Positions 9,012 to 16,155 of a stretch of 17,408 bases of DNA are shown one piece after another; position 1 is the stretch's first letter; each line of letters starts with the position of its first letter. The DNA comes from an uncultured Methylophilus sp. Its GTDB lineage: Bacteria; Pseudomonadota; Gammaproteobacteria; Burkholderiales; Methylophilaceae. A program made the position numbers and the translations under genes. The notes below the pieces were generated by a model that worked only from the letters and a program-made list of their open reading frames with translations, was not told the DNA's origin and searched no databases. Where the stretch lies: assembly GCA_936943315.1 (NCBI GenBank), contig CAKZJM010000242.1, positions 1 to 17,408 of the forward strand, read 5' to 3'.

Positions 9012-10106
9012 TTAAACACCTCTGCGCATTCTGGCCAGCAACACCAGGAAGAACGGCGCACCTAATAATGCAGTAAAAATACCCACCGGAATCTCAGCCG
9101 GAATGGCGATGGTTCGCGCAGCCGTATCCGCCAGCAGTAACAGAATGGCGCCTACCAGCATGGCTAAGGGTGCCAGCCGACGCTGGTCTGGGCCAATGAG
9201 CAAACGTACGATATGCGGAGCGACCAAGCCTATAAAGCCGATCATGCCGCACCAGGCCACCGCGAACCCGCACAACAGCGCAACCAGCATGATGACGCGT
9301 ATGCGCAGCGCACGCACATTGACGCCTACGTGCGCGGCGGCAGCTTCACCAAGCGCCAGTGCGTTCATCACATGGGTCAGCCTGCGCAAGTAGCAGAAAA
9401 CCATGATAAGCGCGAGGAGCAACACACCCGTTAATGTCCAGTTTGCCCCGGCAAGTGAGCCCAGAGTCCAGAACGACAGGTTGCGTAACTGCTCATCGGT
9501 GGCCAGATAAGTACACAAGCCAATCACTGCGGCCGCTAGCGCATTTAAGGCGATGCCAGTCAACAACAGGCCAGCAATCGAATCAGCCGTGAGCCAACGC
9601 GCCACGCTATCCAGAATAAAACAGACGGTAACTGCACCGGCAAAGGCGGTTGCGGGCAACAGCCAATAGCGCAAAGCGGAAGGGATTTCGATGCCGCTGC
9701 CAGACAGCAACACGATCGTCAATGCGGCTGCACAAGCGGCGCCGCTGGTCACGCCAAGCAAGCCTGGGTCGGCCAATGGATTGCGGAACAAGCCTTGTGT
9801 CAGCGCGCCAGACAAGGCCAATGCGCCGCCGACCAGGACGGCAAACAAAATACGCGGCAAGCGTAAATGCCATAACACATAAGCACTGCCGGAGAGCGGT
9901 TCGCCATCCTGCTGAAGTGGCGCCAGCCAATCCTGACCTGTCATGGTCACTGCCCCCATGGTGGCGGCAGCCCACACCCCCAGCCCCAGTATTAACCAGC
10001 AGAGCCATGCCGGTTTGCTGCTTAGCTGCTTTAAAAAGAGCGGCATAGATTTAGCCACGCGCGAGGGCGTTGAGATCAAGAATGTCATCATGGTTTGCCA
10101 TAGCAT
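9012..10106 (-). CDS. hmuU: Heme ABC transporter permease HmuU
   Basis: Inner-membrane permease of the BtuC/FecCD family, 364 residues, forming the translocation channel as a dimer with HmuV. Many hydrophobic helices are visible. Family segments include LRLPRILFAVLVGGALALSGALTQGLFRNPLADP near 80-115 and GLVAPHIVRLLIGPDQRRLAPLAMLVGA near the C terminus, the latter next to the ATPase-coupling region. The N terminus is longer by some 20-30 residues than many relatives. The ATG at 10106 has no strong Shine-Dalgarno sequence; an internal ATG at 10046 is possible but has none either. It starts 12 bp after hmuT. Confidence 0.92.
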   Translation of the reverse strand: MLWQTMMTFLISTPSRVAKSMPLFLKQLSSKPAWLCWLILGLGVWAAATMGAVTMTGQDWLAPLQQDGEPLSGSAYVLWHLRLPRILFAVLVGGALALSGALTQGLFRNPLADPGLLGVTSGAACAAALTIVLLSGSGIEIPSALRYWLLPATAFAGAVTVCFILDSVARWLTADSIAGLLLTGIALNALAAAVIGLCTYLATDEQLRNLSFWTLGSLAGANWTLTGVLLLALIMVFCYLRRLTHVMNALALGEAAAAHVGVNVRALRIRVIMLVALLCGFAVAWCGMIGFIGLVAPHIVRLLIGPDQRRLAPLAMLVGAILLLLADTAARTIAIPAEIPVGIFTALLGAPFFLVLLARMRRGV

Positions 10107-10118
10107 GTTGGCATGGCT

Positions 10119-11036
10119 TTAAGCGCTTTGCATTGTTTTTGTGAATAGCTGATCCAGCGCTGACAGCGCTTGTGGCAAGCGCGGGCCAAAGCCCAGCATA
10201 AACATCGCCTCCAGGGCGACGATACGCCGCTTTTGCCCGGCGGGCGTTTGGGCCAGGCCAGGCAACTTCAATACGCCGTCCACCCCGCCCACCACCTGCA
10301 TGCCCTGCGCTGTGAGCAACACAATATCTGGCTGCGCCGCGATCACGGCTTCGGGCGTTAGCGGTTTAAACCCATTGAAACCCTCGACGGCGTTGCGCGC
10401 ACCGGCATAAGCAATCATGGCATCGGCGCTGGTGCCCTTGCCACCCACCATCACCGAGCCTGGGCTGTGTGACAAGATAAACAGCACGCGTGGCGCCGCA
10501 GTCTTGCGTGCCAAAATAGGTGCACGTACCCGCTGCCACTCCTGCGTTAACTGGCTTTCCAGTTGAGCGGCCTGGGTATCGCGGTCAACCACGGCACCCA
10601 CCCGTTTAATCCGTTCAATCACGCCTTCAAATTGATCATTGGCCGAAAGCACAGTCACCGGCACCCCGGCCGTAGCGATTTGCCGCAACACGGCGGGCGG
10701 CCCGGCATCTTCGCTGGCTAGTACCAGGGTTGGGCTCAAAGCCAGAATGCCTTCACTGGAGAGCGCCCTGGCATAACCCACACTGGGCAGCCTGGTGGCT
10801 GCTTGCGGATACAGTGACGTAGTATCTACACCCACCAGTTCTTTTTCAGCGCCGAGGGCATAGATGATTTCAGTGAGCCCGCCACCGACACTGACAATGC
10901 GGCGCGTGCTTTTTTTGCCGGATTCAGCAGCTAGGGCAAGCTGCGGCAAACAAGCCACCGCAAACCCCGCACCCAACTGGGTTAAAAAATGACGGCGCGA
11001 CTGTGGCATCCCGTCTTCATTCAATACGTCAAACAT
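10119..11036 (-). CDS. hmuT: Periplasmic heme-binding protein HmuT
   Basis: Substrate-binding protein of 305 residues delivering heme to HmuUV, class III (BtuF-like) fold. After the signal sequence come RRIVSVGGGLTEIIYALGAEKELVGVDTT and LPSVGYARALSSEGILALSPTLVLA. The Tyr in SVGY (residue 88) is at the position of the heme-ligand Tyr in the ShuT/PhuT family. The signal sequence has SRRHFL at 13-18 before a hydrophobic run and a LALA/AES cut near 36, which fits the twin-arginine pattern, so export in folded form through Tat is possible. The ATG at 11036 has AAGG seven bases upstream, inside the end of hmuS. The gap to hmuS is 2 bp. Confidence 0.93.
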   Translation of the reverse strand: MFDVLNEDGMPQSRRHFLTQLGAGFAVACLPQLALAAESGKKSTRRIVSVGGGLTEIIYALGAEKELVGVDTTSLYPQAATRLPSVGYARALSSEGILALSPTLVLASEDAGPPAVLRQIATAGVPVTVLSANDQFEGVIERIKRVGAVVDRDTQAAQLESQLTQEWQRVRAPILARKTAAPRVLFILSHSPGSVMVGGKGTSADAMIAYAGARNAVEGFNGFKPLTPEAVIAAQPDIVLLTAQGMQVVGGVDGVLKLPGLAQTPAGQKRRIVALEAMFMLGFGPRLPQALSALDQLFTKTMQSA

Positions 11037-11038
11037 AC

Positions 11039-12094
11039 TTAAACCTTAGATAAGCGTTCGATCACTTCAGCCCAGGCCTTGGGTTCAGGCTGGCCAGTGA
11101 CAGTCGCTGAAGCAAACAGGGTAATCAGCTCACCCGTCTGATTGAGCAAGGCGAGCGCGGAAAACAGGCCGTGCACCCCTGACTGGCTCAACACCCAGGC
11201 AGAACCAATGTGATCTTCGCGTAAATGGAGATTGAAGCCGGGGTCGAGCACGTTGAGCCACGGCCCCATGACGGCCACTTTATCGATGGGCCCGCTGTGC
11301 GCCTGCGTGACCCCGGCATTCCCAGTGAGAATCAGCATCTCAAGGGCCTCAGCCGCGGCTGTTTCCAGTAATCGCCTGGCGGCATCGGCTGGCACCTGGC
11401 GTGCAGTTTCTGGCGAAAGCGCTGTTAAATATGGCAGGCAACCCCCTTGACACTGCGCTAAAGCGCTATGCAACTCCCGCGCATCCTGCACCATATCCAG
11501 CGCCACCAAAAAAGAGGCAACATCGTGAATAGCTGTTGTCGCAGCACAAGGCTGGACGGTGATTCCAGGTAACTGATCGGGATCTGCGAACCATTCAACC
11601 AGGGCACCATAGGCCGCCGCATCACTCTGCGGACGCAAAAACAGCTTGTGCACCGCTACGCCAGCAGCATCATAAAACTGCAAGCTGCGCTGCACGCCTT
11701 TTTCGCTTGACTCTTCTACTGCAAAGCCGAGTTGCCAATGTTGCAACCTGCATTGCAGATCAATCTGCTCATCAAGCACCGCGACCACATTCGCCTGTTC
11801 AGTCACTGAAGAATAAACGCCATCCTTTTCATGCACGCATGCCGCATTTCGCGTCAGCGCCATCACTTGCTGTAGCGCTGCACAGGCCACCAGCAAGGCA
11901 TACCAGTCTGGCCGCAAACGTGTCGTACGCATCAGTGCACTTTCAGGGGCAGCGATATGCGCGGCAACCAACTCGCCTTCTGAGATATTCAGCTGTTCAG
12001 CGATCTCACGGTGGCGGGCGCGACCAGCCTGGCGCGCCAACTGGAACTGCTGCCTGATCTGGTCTAAAACAGGATTCTTTAGCGGCAGGTTCAT
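11039..12094 (-). CDS. hmuS: Cytoplasmic heme-handling protein HmuS/HemS
   Basis: HemS/ChuS/ShuS family protein of 351 residues, which binds heme entering the cytoplasm and passes it on or degrades it. Hallmarks are the MALTRNAACVHEKDGVYSS stretch near 78-96, the VHKLFLRPQSDAAAY stretch near 148-162, and the repeat-two motif PIDKVAVMGPWLNVLDPGFNLHLRE. Family members are two tandem related halves, and both are seen. The segment where ChuS/HemS carry their heme-ligand His (D-x-H-x-F) seems to read D204-A-R-E-L-H209, so the ligand may be moved or lost; this alignment is by eye. ATG start 2 bp after the hugZ stop. Confidence 0.92.
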   Translation of the reverse strand: MNLPLKNPVLDQIRQQFQLARQAGRARHREIAEQLNISEGELVAAHIAAPESALMRTTRLRPDWYALLVACAALQQVMALTRNAACVHEKDGVYSSVTEQANVVAVLDEQIDLQCRLQHWQLGFAVEESSEKGVQRSLQFYDAAGVAVHKLFLRPQSDAAAYGALVEWFADPDQLPGITVQPCAATTAIHDVASFLVALDMVQDARELHSALAQCQGGCLPYLTALSPETARQVPADAARRLLETAAAEALEMLILTGNAGVTQAHSGPIDKVAVMGPWLNVLDPGFNLHLREDHIGSAWVLSQSGVHGLFSALALLNQTGELITLFASATVTGQPEPKAWAEVIERLSKV

Positions 12095-12096
12095 GT

Positions 12097-12642
12097 TTAT
12101 GCCAACTGATCCAGTGTCTGCTGGGCAGCTTTATCGGGCGCCGTATGGCCCTGGTCATTTCTATGTGTCACCTGCATCAGGTCTTGCCCGTTCAAATGAT
12201 AGGCCTTGGCAAAGCCAGACACATAACTGCCTTGCGCAGGCGTCAACTCAATCAGGTGAAAGTCGGTCAACTTGCTGATGACCTCCATGAAATTGCCAAA
12301 CTTCTTAAAGAACAAAGCCATGACAGCCTCGAACTTTTCGCTTTCCCGGCTCACTTCTTGGGCGGCACATTGAAATACCAGGCGCTTTCTGGCGAAGAGA
12401 TGCGCGGCCTCTTGTTCGCTTTCTATAAACATCAGGGAGCAACGGCCGGTGTCCCGCAAGTTGGCACAATGCGTGGCTAACTCACTCACATAAATATAGA
12501 ACTTATGATCCTGCTCTACATAAGCCGCATAACTGGCCTCAGGCACTCCTTGTGCATTGCTTGTCGCCAATTGAAGCGATTGAAACTGGCTTTTGAATGC
12601 CATCGCTTCTGCCCCAATAGATTGCAATTTTTCATCGTTCAT
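12097..12642 (-). CDS. hugZ: HugZ/HutZ-family heme utilization protein (heme oxygenase-like)
   Basis: Protein of 181 residues with the pyridoxamine 5'-phosphate oxidase-like split-barrel fold, family HutZ/HugZ, which in characterised members binds and degrades heme to release iron. Supporting motifs: FKSQFQSLQLATSNAQGVPEASYAAYV at the start, the central LMFIESEQEAAHLFARKRLVFQC, and FHLIELTPAQGSYVSGFAKAYHL in the last third. The C terminus has an H-R-N-D-Q-G-H segment, which could take part in heme binding as His near the C terminus of HugZ does, but this is not certain. The ATG has GGAG nine bases upstream. It is the first gene of the heme operon, 70 bp downstream of a Fur box. Confidence 0.88.
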   Translation of the reverse strand: MNDEKLQSIGAEAMAFKSQFQSLQLATSNAQGVPEASYAAYVEQDHKFYIYVSELATHCANLRDTGRCSLMFIESEQEAAHLFARKRLVFQCAAQEVSRESEKFEAVMALFFKKFGNFMEVISKLTDFHLIELTPAQGSYVSGFAKAYHLNGQDLMQVTHRNDQGHTAPDKAAQQTLDQLA

Positions 12643-12709
12643 TTCGCTATTCTCCGGTTTAAAAACGCCACCCTGACTAGAGGACGTTTCTGATTAATAG
12701 TTCTTCTAT

Positions 12710-12737
12710 ATGATAATGATTTTCATTTACAAAACAA
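12710..12737 (-). promoter_or_regulatory. Predicted sigma-70 promoter for hugZ-hmuSTUV
   Basis: Minus strand: TTGTTT (12732-12737), 16-base spacer, TATCAT (12710-12715). The -10 hexamer is the same as in the two receptor promoters and again overlaps a Fur box. Confidence 0.5.
12712..12730. promoter_or_regulatory. Fur box
   Basis: GATAATGATTTTCATTTAC matches 15 of 19 positions of the classical GATAATGATAATCATTATC Fur consensus. It covers the hugZ operon -10 region, predicting repression of heme uptake genes in iron-rich cells. Confidence 0.82.
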
Positions 12738-12907
12738 CACTTGACCGCACTTTTAATATTCTTTTGCACAACTTCCGCATACCCCGTTTGCAGAGATCCG
12801 TTTTGTAGTACCACAGCCGCACACTCGGCTGGTCACTTAACAAGCAAGTGTTCTAGCCAGGTCTACACTGGGTATCGTTGTAGTGATTTAAATGAAAAAA
12901 GTGGAGG

Positions 12908-12935
12908 AAAAAGAGCGTGACGCCTACTCGCTTTT
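12908..12935 (-). terminator. Weak terminator candidate after azurin
   Basis: On the minus strand, AAAAGCG and CGCTCTTTTT can pair with one bulge around an imperfect loop, followed by a T run. The stem is short, so this is tentative; it lies 32 bp after the azurin stop. Confidence 0.3.
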
Positions 12936-12966
12936 CGTCCTGTTTGCTGCCCGATTCAAGCAACGC

Positions 12967-13437
12967 TTAAATCAGTTTGAGTGTGCCCTTCATGACGGCA
13001 GCATGGCCGGGAAAGGAACAGAAAAATACGTAGTTGCCTGCGGGCTCTAATTGCGCGGGATTAAAAGACGCGCTTGCACTCTCGCCCCCGCCGATCACGT
13101 TGGTCGCCGCCACCACTCGAGGGTCTTGTGGTTTGACAAATGACTTGGCGACACCTGCTTTGCTGCCATCTTGCAACACGCCTTGTTCATCGGCCTGTTT
13201 GCTCACCACCAGGTTATGCCCCATGATGTTTTTGCTCATGGTGCCGGTATGTTTGAGGTTGATGGTAAAAGACTTGCAGCTTTTGGGGACAGAAATTTCT
13301 TTGGTATTGAATGTCATTGCATCGGTGGCTTCCACCGTGACATCGCAATTGGCAGCGGCTTGTGCGTGCTGTTGCAGCAAACACATGGCTCCCATGGTGA
13401 CCAGTAATTGTGCATATTGCTTCATTGTAAATCGCAT
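12967..13437 (-). CDS. azu: Azurin (type 1 blue copper protein)
   Basis: Periplasmic electron-transfer protein, 156 residues with a signal peptide of about 27 (cut after AQA). All copper ligands are present with the spacing of Pseudomonas azurin: His74 (MGHN), Cys140, His145 and Met149 in CSFPGHAAVM; Gly73 gives the fifth contact. The Cys31-Cys54 disulfide is kept. The Trp of the Pseudomonas MGHNW motif is Leu here. The frame is open 52 codons further, but the ATG at 13437 has GGAG six bases upstream and starts the signal peptide. It is last in the hemP-tonB-exbBD-PepSY block, 77 bp after a small membrane protein gene. That gap contains copy 3 of the leader element shared with two receptor genes. 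In methylotrophs azurin can accept electrons in amine or methanol oxidation; here it may serve as an iron-free replacement for a cytochrome c, which is inference. Confidence 0.95.
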   Translation of the reverse strand: MRFTMKQYAQLLVTMGAMCLLQQHAQAAANCDVTVEATDAMTFNTKEISVPKSCKSFTINLKHTGTMSKNIMGHNLVVSKQADEQGVLQDGSKAGVAKSFVKPQDPRVVAATNVIGGGESASASFNPAQLEPAGNYVFFCSFPGHAAVMKGTLKLI

Positions 13438-13443
13438 GATTTT

Positions 13444-13500
13444 CTCCATTGCATCCATATTAAAAATTGGCTGGCTACTGGAGTGAAGCTCGTTGGCTGG
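13444..13500 (-). promoter_or_regulatory. Shared leader element, copy 3 (upstream of azurin)
   Basis: Minus strand: CCAGCCAACGAG, then CACTCCA, then GTAGCCAGCC, core 13470-13497. The CTCCA stretch (13479-13483) can pair with TGGAG (13444-13448), which is the azurin ribosome binding site. No Fur box precedes this copy. The spacer is 12 bases against 10 and 13 in copies 1 and 2, and here the GCCAAC frame runs into the azurin frame instead of a TAG. Confidence 0.5.
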
Positions 13501-13514
13501 CTGCGGGTTAAAAA

Positions 13515-13769
13515 TTACCGCGTAGCGTTTTGCTCTAGGTAAGTTTTCTTGAGGGTGGACTTGTGTGCGCGCTGCCGGGCTGGCTTGAGCCAATAATGGT
13601 AAGCGGCGATCAATATCGGCAATGCTACAGCCATATCCGAGACCAACTCGCGCGTATCGTCATATAGCAAGGCGGCGATCAAGCCGGCACTGGAAAGCAC
13701 CGCGATCAGCGCAGGCCATAAAAAAATTTGTTGTAGTGTTTTCGCTTGCATAAACAGGTGCGTCACCAT
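13515..13769 (-). CDS. Small membrane protein of unknown function
   Basis: An 84-residue protein that I cannot assign to a named family. Two hydrophobic segments are visible (about 15-35 and 44-61) with an acidic DDTRELVSD link between and a basic C-terminal tail rich in Lys and Arg, giving a likely cytoplasmic end. It lies 26 bp after a PepSY membrane protein and 77 bp before azurin, all in one direction. Small two-helix proteins often follow PepSY genes in iron-uptake loci, so a partner or subunit of the PepSY protein is plausible but unproven. The ATG at 13769 lacks a clear Shine-Dalgarno sequence; coupling to the upstream gene is possible. Confidence 0.75.
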   Translation of the reverse strand: MVTHLFMQAKTLQQIFLWPALIAVLSSAGLIAALLYDDTRELVSDMAVALPILIAAYHYWLKPARQRAHKSTLKKTYLEQNATR

Positions 13770-13795
13770 GGTTGTGTTCGCCCGTTAAAAGTGGA

Positions 13796-14935
13796 TTAAT
13801 AGGCCTCGCTCAGCAAGATGCGTGTGTTGACATCCGGCACGTACTGATGACGCTTGCGCCACCACAATTTGAGGCCAGTCCACAGCACGATGATGCTCAA
13901 AATATCCAGCACGGCCCATATCCACTTGAGGGTGGTACCGCCATAGTCGCCAAAATGCAATGGCTGTGACACCAGCAAAGCCACGAGATACCATGGCAAG
14001 GGGCGGCTATCGGTCAATGTCGCATGCTGGGCATCAACCAGCACCGGCTTAAACAGGCGTTTGGTGAGTGGCGTATCGCCCCGCATAAAAATACCGTAGT
14101 GATGCTGGCTGGTGTAAGCAGTGCCAGGAAAAGCAATAAAGCCCAGTTGCATCTCAGGTTCGGTTTTCTGGGCCACATCCAGCGATTGCTGCAATGAAGC
14201 AAAGTGGGTAGGTGGCGGCAGGTTTTTATAAGGCGCAATCATTTGTGACATTTGGTCGAATTGCCAGTACTTCACCAGCAGGTCTGACCAGGCATTGATG
14301 ACGCCGGTGGCCCCGACCACAAAAAACCAGCTCAGCGTCACAATGCCCAGCAAATTATGAATATCCAGGCGTTTGAGCTTTTCGCCCCGTGCGTGCCGCA
14401 CTTCGCCGAAAGGCAGCTTGCGCATAAAGGGGGCATAAAGCACCACCCCTGAGATAATAGCAATCACCAGCAAAAACCCCATGAGGCCCAGGAACAGCAT
14501 GCCAGGCAAGCCTGCAAACAGGTCCACATGCAGCTTGAACATGATGTACATAAACCCTTCTTCTACCGGTGGCTCACCCAACACTTGCGCCGTGCGCGCA
14601 TCCAGCACCACTTGCTTGAAACCGCTGTCTGCTGTGGTGGTTTTCGCCATACTGACCACCCACTGCAAAGGCTCGTCATCTTCACGGTACATATACAAAG
14701 GCACCATACCCGGCTGCCTGGCCTTGGCGGCTGCCAGCAGGGCATCCATGCTGGCCATGGGGCCGCGATGGTCAATCTCAGGCGTCGCGATATGGTTGCC
14801 GAGAAAATCACCGATTTCATGGTGAAAAATCAGCGGCAACCCAGTTAGGCACAGCAACAGCATGAATACCGTGCACACCAGACTGGACCATTTATGCACC
14901 CAGGCCCAGCGACGGATAGAAGAATTCGACAGCAT
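13796..14935 (-). CDS. PepSY-associated transmembrane protein (iron-regulated, putative reductase)
   Basis: Inner-membrane PepSY_TM family protein of 379 residues. Four membrane segments: about 17-38 (after RRWAWVHKW), 146-169, 193-213 (after DIHNLLG) and about 343-363 near the C terminus before WWRKRHQ. Conserved His residues sit at membrane borders (VHKW, LHVDLF, DIHNLLG, PLHFGDYGG), which could bind heme. A periplasmic PepSY-like domain lies between helices 1 and 2. The family is linked to reduction or handling of siderophore-bound iron. It starts 15 bp after exbD and precedes a small membrane protein and azurin. Electron exchange with azurin is an attractive but untested idea. Confidence 0.9.
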   Translation of the reverse strand: MLSNSSIRRWAWVHKWSSLVCTVFMLLLCLTGLPLIFHHEIGDFLGNHIATPEIDHRGPMASMDALLAAAKARQPGMVPLYMYREDDEPLQWVVSMAKTTTADSGFKQVVLDARTAQVLGEPPVEEGFMYIMFKLHVDLFAGLPGMLFLGLMGFLLVIAIISGVVLYAPFMRKLPFGEVRHARGEKLKRLDIHNLLGIVTLSWFFVVGATGVINAWSDLLVKYWQFDQMSQMIAPYKNLPPPTHFASLQQSLDVAQKTEPEMQLGFIAFPGTAYTSQHHYGIFMRGDTPLTKRLFKPVLVDAQHATLTDSRPLPWYLVALLVSQPLHFGDYGGTTLKWIWAVLDILSIIVLWTGLKLWWRKRHQYVPDVNTRILLSEAY

Positions 14936-14950
14936 GCAAAAACCGATAAG

Positions 14951-15370
14951 CTATGGTTGTGGCTGGCTCACAAAGCCCACTTTTTTCATGCCAGCCGTTT
15001 GCGCTTTGGCCAACACCTCTGCCAACACCTGATAACGCGTATTTTTATCGGCGCGGATCTGCAATTCGGGTTGCTGTTGCTTGGCCGATTCCTCTGACAT
15101 GCGGGTAGCCAAGTCAGCCACCTGGATTTCGCTGTCGTTCCAGAAAATCTTGCCTTCGGCATCCACCGCCAGGTCAATTACCTCTGGCTTTTCTTCCAGC
15201 GGTTGTGACGTCGCTTGCGGCAAATCAATCTTTACCGCATGGGTCAACAAGGGGGCCGTGATGATAAAAATCACCAACAGCACCAGCATGACATCCACCA
15301 GCGGCGTGGTGTTGATTTCGCTCATGGGCTGGGTGTGCTCAGCCGCACTGAATGGATTTGGACCTATCAT
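14951..15370 (-). CDS. exbD: Biopolymer transport protein ExbD
   Basis: ExbD, 139 residues, part of the ExbB-ExbD proton-driven motor that energises TonB. One N-terminal membrane helix with the essential Asp at residue 26 (TTPLVDVMLVLLVIF), then a periplasmic domain with PELQIRADKNTRYQVLAEVLAKAQTAGMKKVGFV typical of the family. Its ATG overlaps the exbB TGA by four bases (ATGA), so the two are translationally coupled at a fixed ratio. Confidence 0.96.
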   Translation of the reverse strand: MIGPNPFSAAEHTQPMSEINTTPLVDVMLVLLVIFIITAPLLTHAVKIDLPQATSQPLEEKPEVIDLAVDAEGKIFWNDSEIQVADLATRMSEESAKQQQPELQIRADKNTRYQVLAEVLAKAQTAGMKKVGFVSQPQP

Positions 15371-16110
15371 ACATTGCCGCCTTTGTTAGCCACTTTAGTA
15401 TGCAGCTCGGTCACATTAGCAGGCTTGTTACCAGCCTTGATCACCAACGGCGCACCCGTGGTGAGCAGGGTATGCAGGTCTTGTGCAAAGCTTTCCAGCT
15501 CAGCCATGATCACACGGTTAGCCTTGATAAACGCGTTGTAAGCCAGCACGGCAGGAATCGCCACGGCCAGGCCAATCGCAGTCATAATCAAGGCCTCGCC
15601 CACGGGGCCAGCCACTTTATCAATGGTCGCCACGCCAGACTGGCCAATCGCCGTTAACGCGTGGTAAATCCCCCATACAGTACCGAACAAACCGACAAAA
15701 GGCGCGACGCTACCCACAGAAGCCAGCACAGACAAGCCACTCTCAAGCCCAGCCTGCTCTTGCGACAAGGTACGACGCAGTTGGCGTGCAATAAACTCGT
15801 CCTGGCTGCACGCTGCACCCAGGGACTGGCTGGCATATTGCTGGTGATGCTGGGTAGACTCGACGGCCGTCAATGCCAGGCGGAACGCTGGAGATTGCAG
15901 TTGTGCGTCTTGCAGCGCCTCCTGCAAGGTGGCCTTGCGCCAGAACTGGCGGACATAGGCAGACACATCACGCTTGTGCTTGAACACTTGCCAGGACTTC
16001 ACCAGGATAAAGTACCAGCTTAATACCGACATGGTCAGTAAGATCAGTGCCACCAGGACTGAAACGACACCGCCTTCGGTGATAAAAGCCAAACCACTTG
16101 TTGATTGCAT
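15367..16110 (-). CDS. exbB: Biopolymer transport protein ExbB
   Basis: ExbB, 247 residues, close to the E. coli length. Three membrane helices: about 14-38, 127-150 region (SVGSVAPFVGLFGTVWGIYHAL) and 170-195 (GEALIMTAIGLAVAIPAVLAYNAF), the last two being the MotA/TolQ/ExbB signature. A large cytoplasmic loop lies between helix 1 and 2. ATG with AAGGGA about seven bases upstream. It follows tonB by 45 bp. Confidence 0.96.
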   Translation of the reverse strand: MQSTSGLAFITEGGVVSVLVALILLTMSVLSWYFILVKSWQVFKHKRDVSAYVRQFWRKATLQEALQDAQLQSPAFRLALTAVESTQHHQQYASQSLGAACSQDEFIARQLRRTLSQEQAGLESGLSVLASVGSVAPFVGLFGTVWGIYHALTAIGQSGVATIDKVAGPVGEALIMTAIGLAVAIPAVLAYNAFIKANRVIMAELESFAQDLHTLLTTGAPLVIKAGNKPANVTELHTKVANKGGNV

Positions 16111-16155
16111 TAAAAATTCCCTTTCACTGAAAACTGCTTGATATTTGAAACTTGC

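Larger units (their letters stand above)
12643..12966. other. Non-coding interval between azurin and the heme operon
   Basis: This 324-bp stretch holds no convincing gene. Its left part carries the hugZ promoter and Fur box (12710-12737). A 6-bp perfect stem CAGCCG-N6-CGGCTG lies at 12814-12831 without a T run. A weak terminator-like hairpin after azurin is at 12908-12935. The rest shows nothing recognisable. Confidence 0.6.

Noticed and set aside
9607..10048. Long alternative-frame open frames (132-133 codons) within hmuU on both strands
   Set aside because: They lie inside the hmuU coding sequence and show no domain pattern or start-site support.
13438..13593. A 52-codon N-terminal extension of azurin
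   Set aside because: It overlaps the end of the preceding gene and lacks a signal peptide at its start, while the ATG at 13437 has GGAG at proper spacing and begins the signal peptide.
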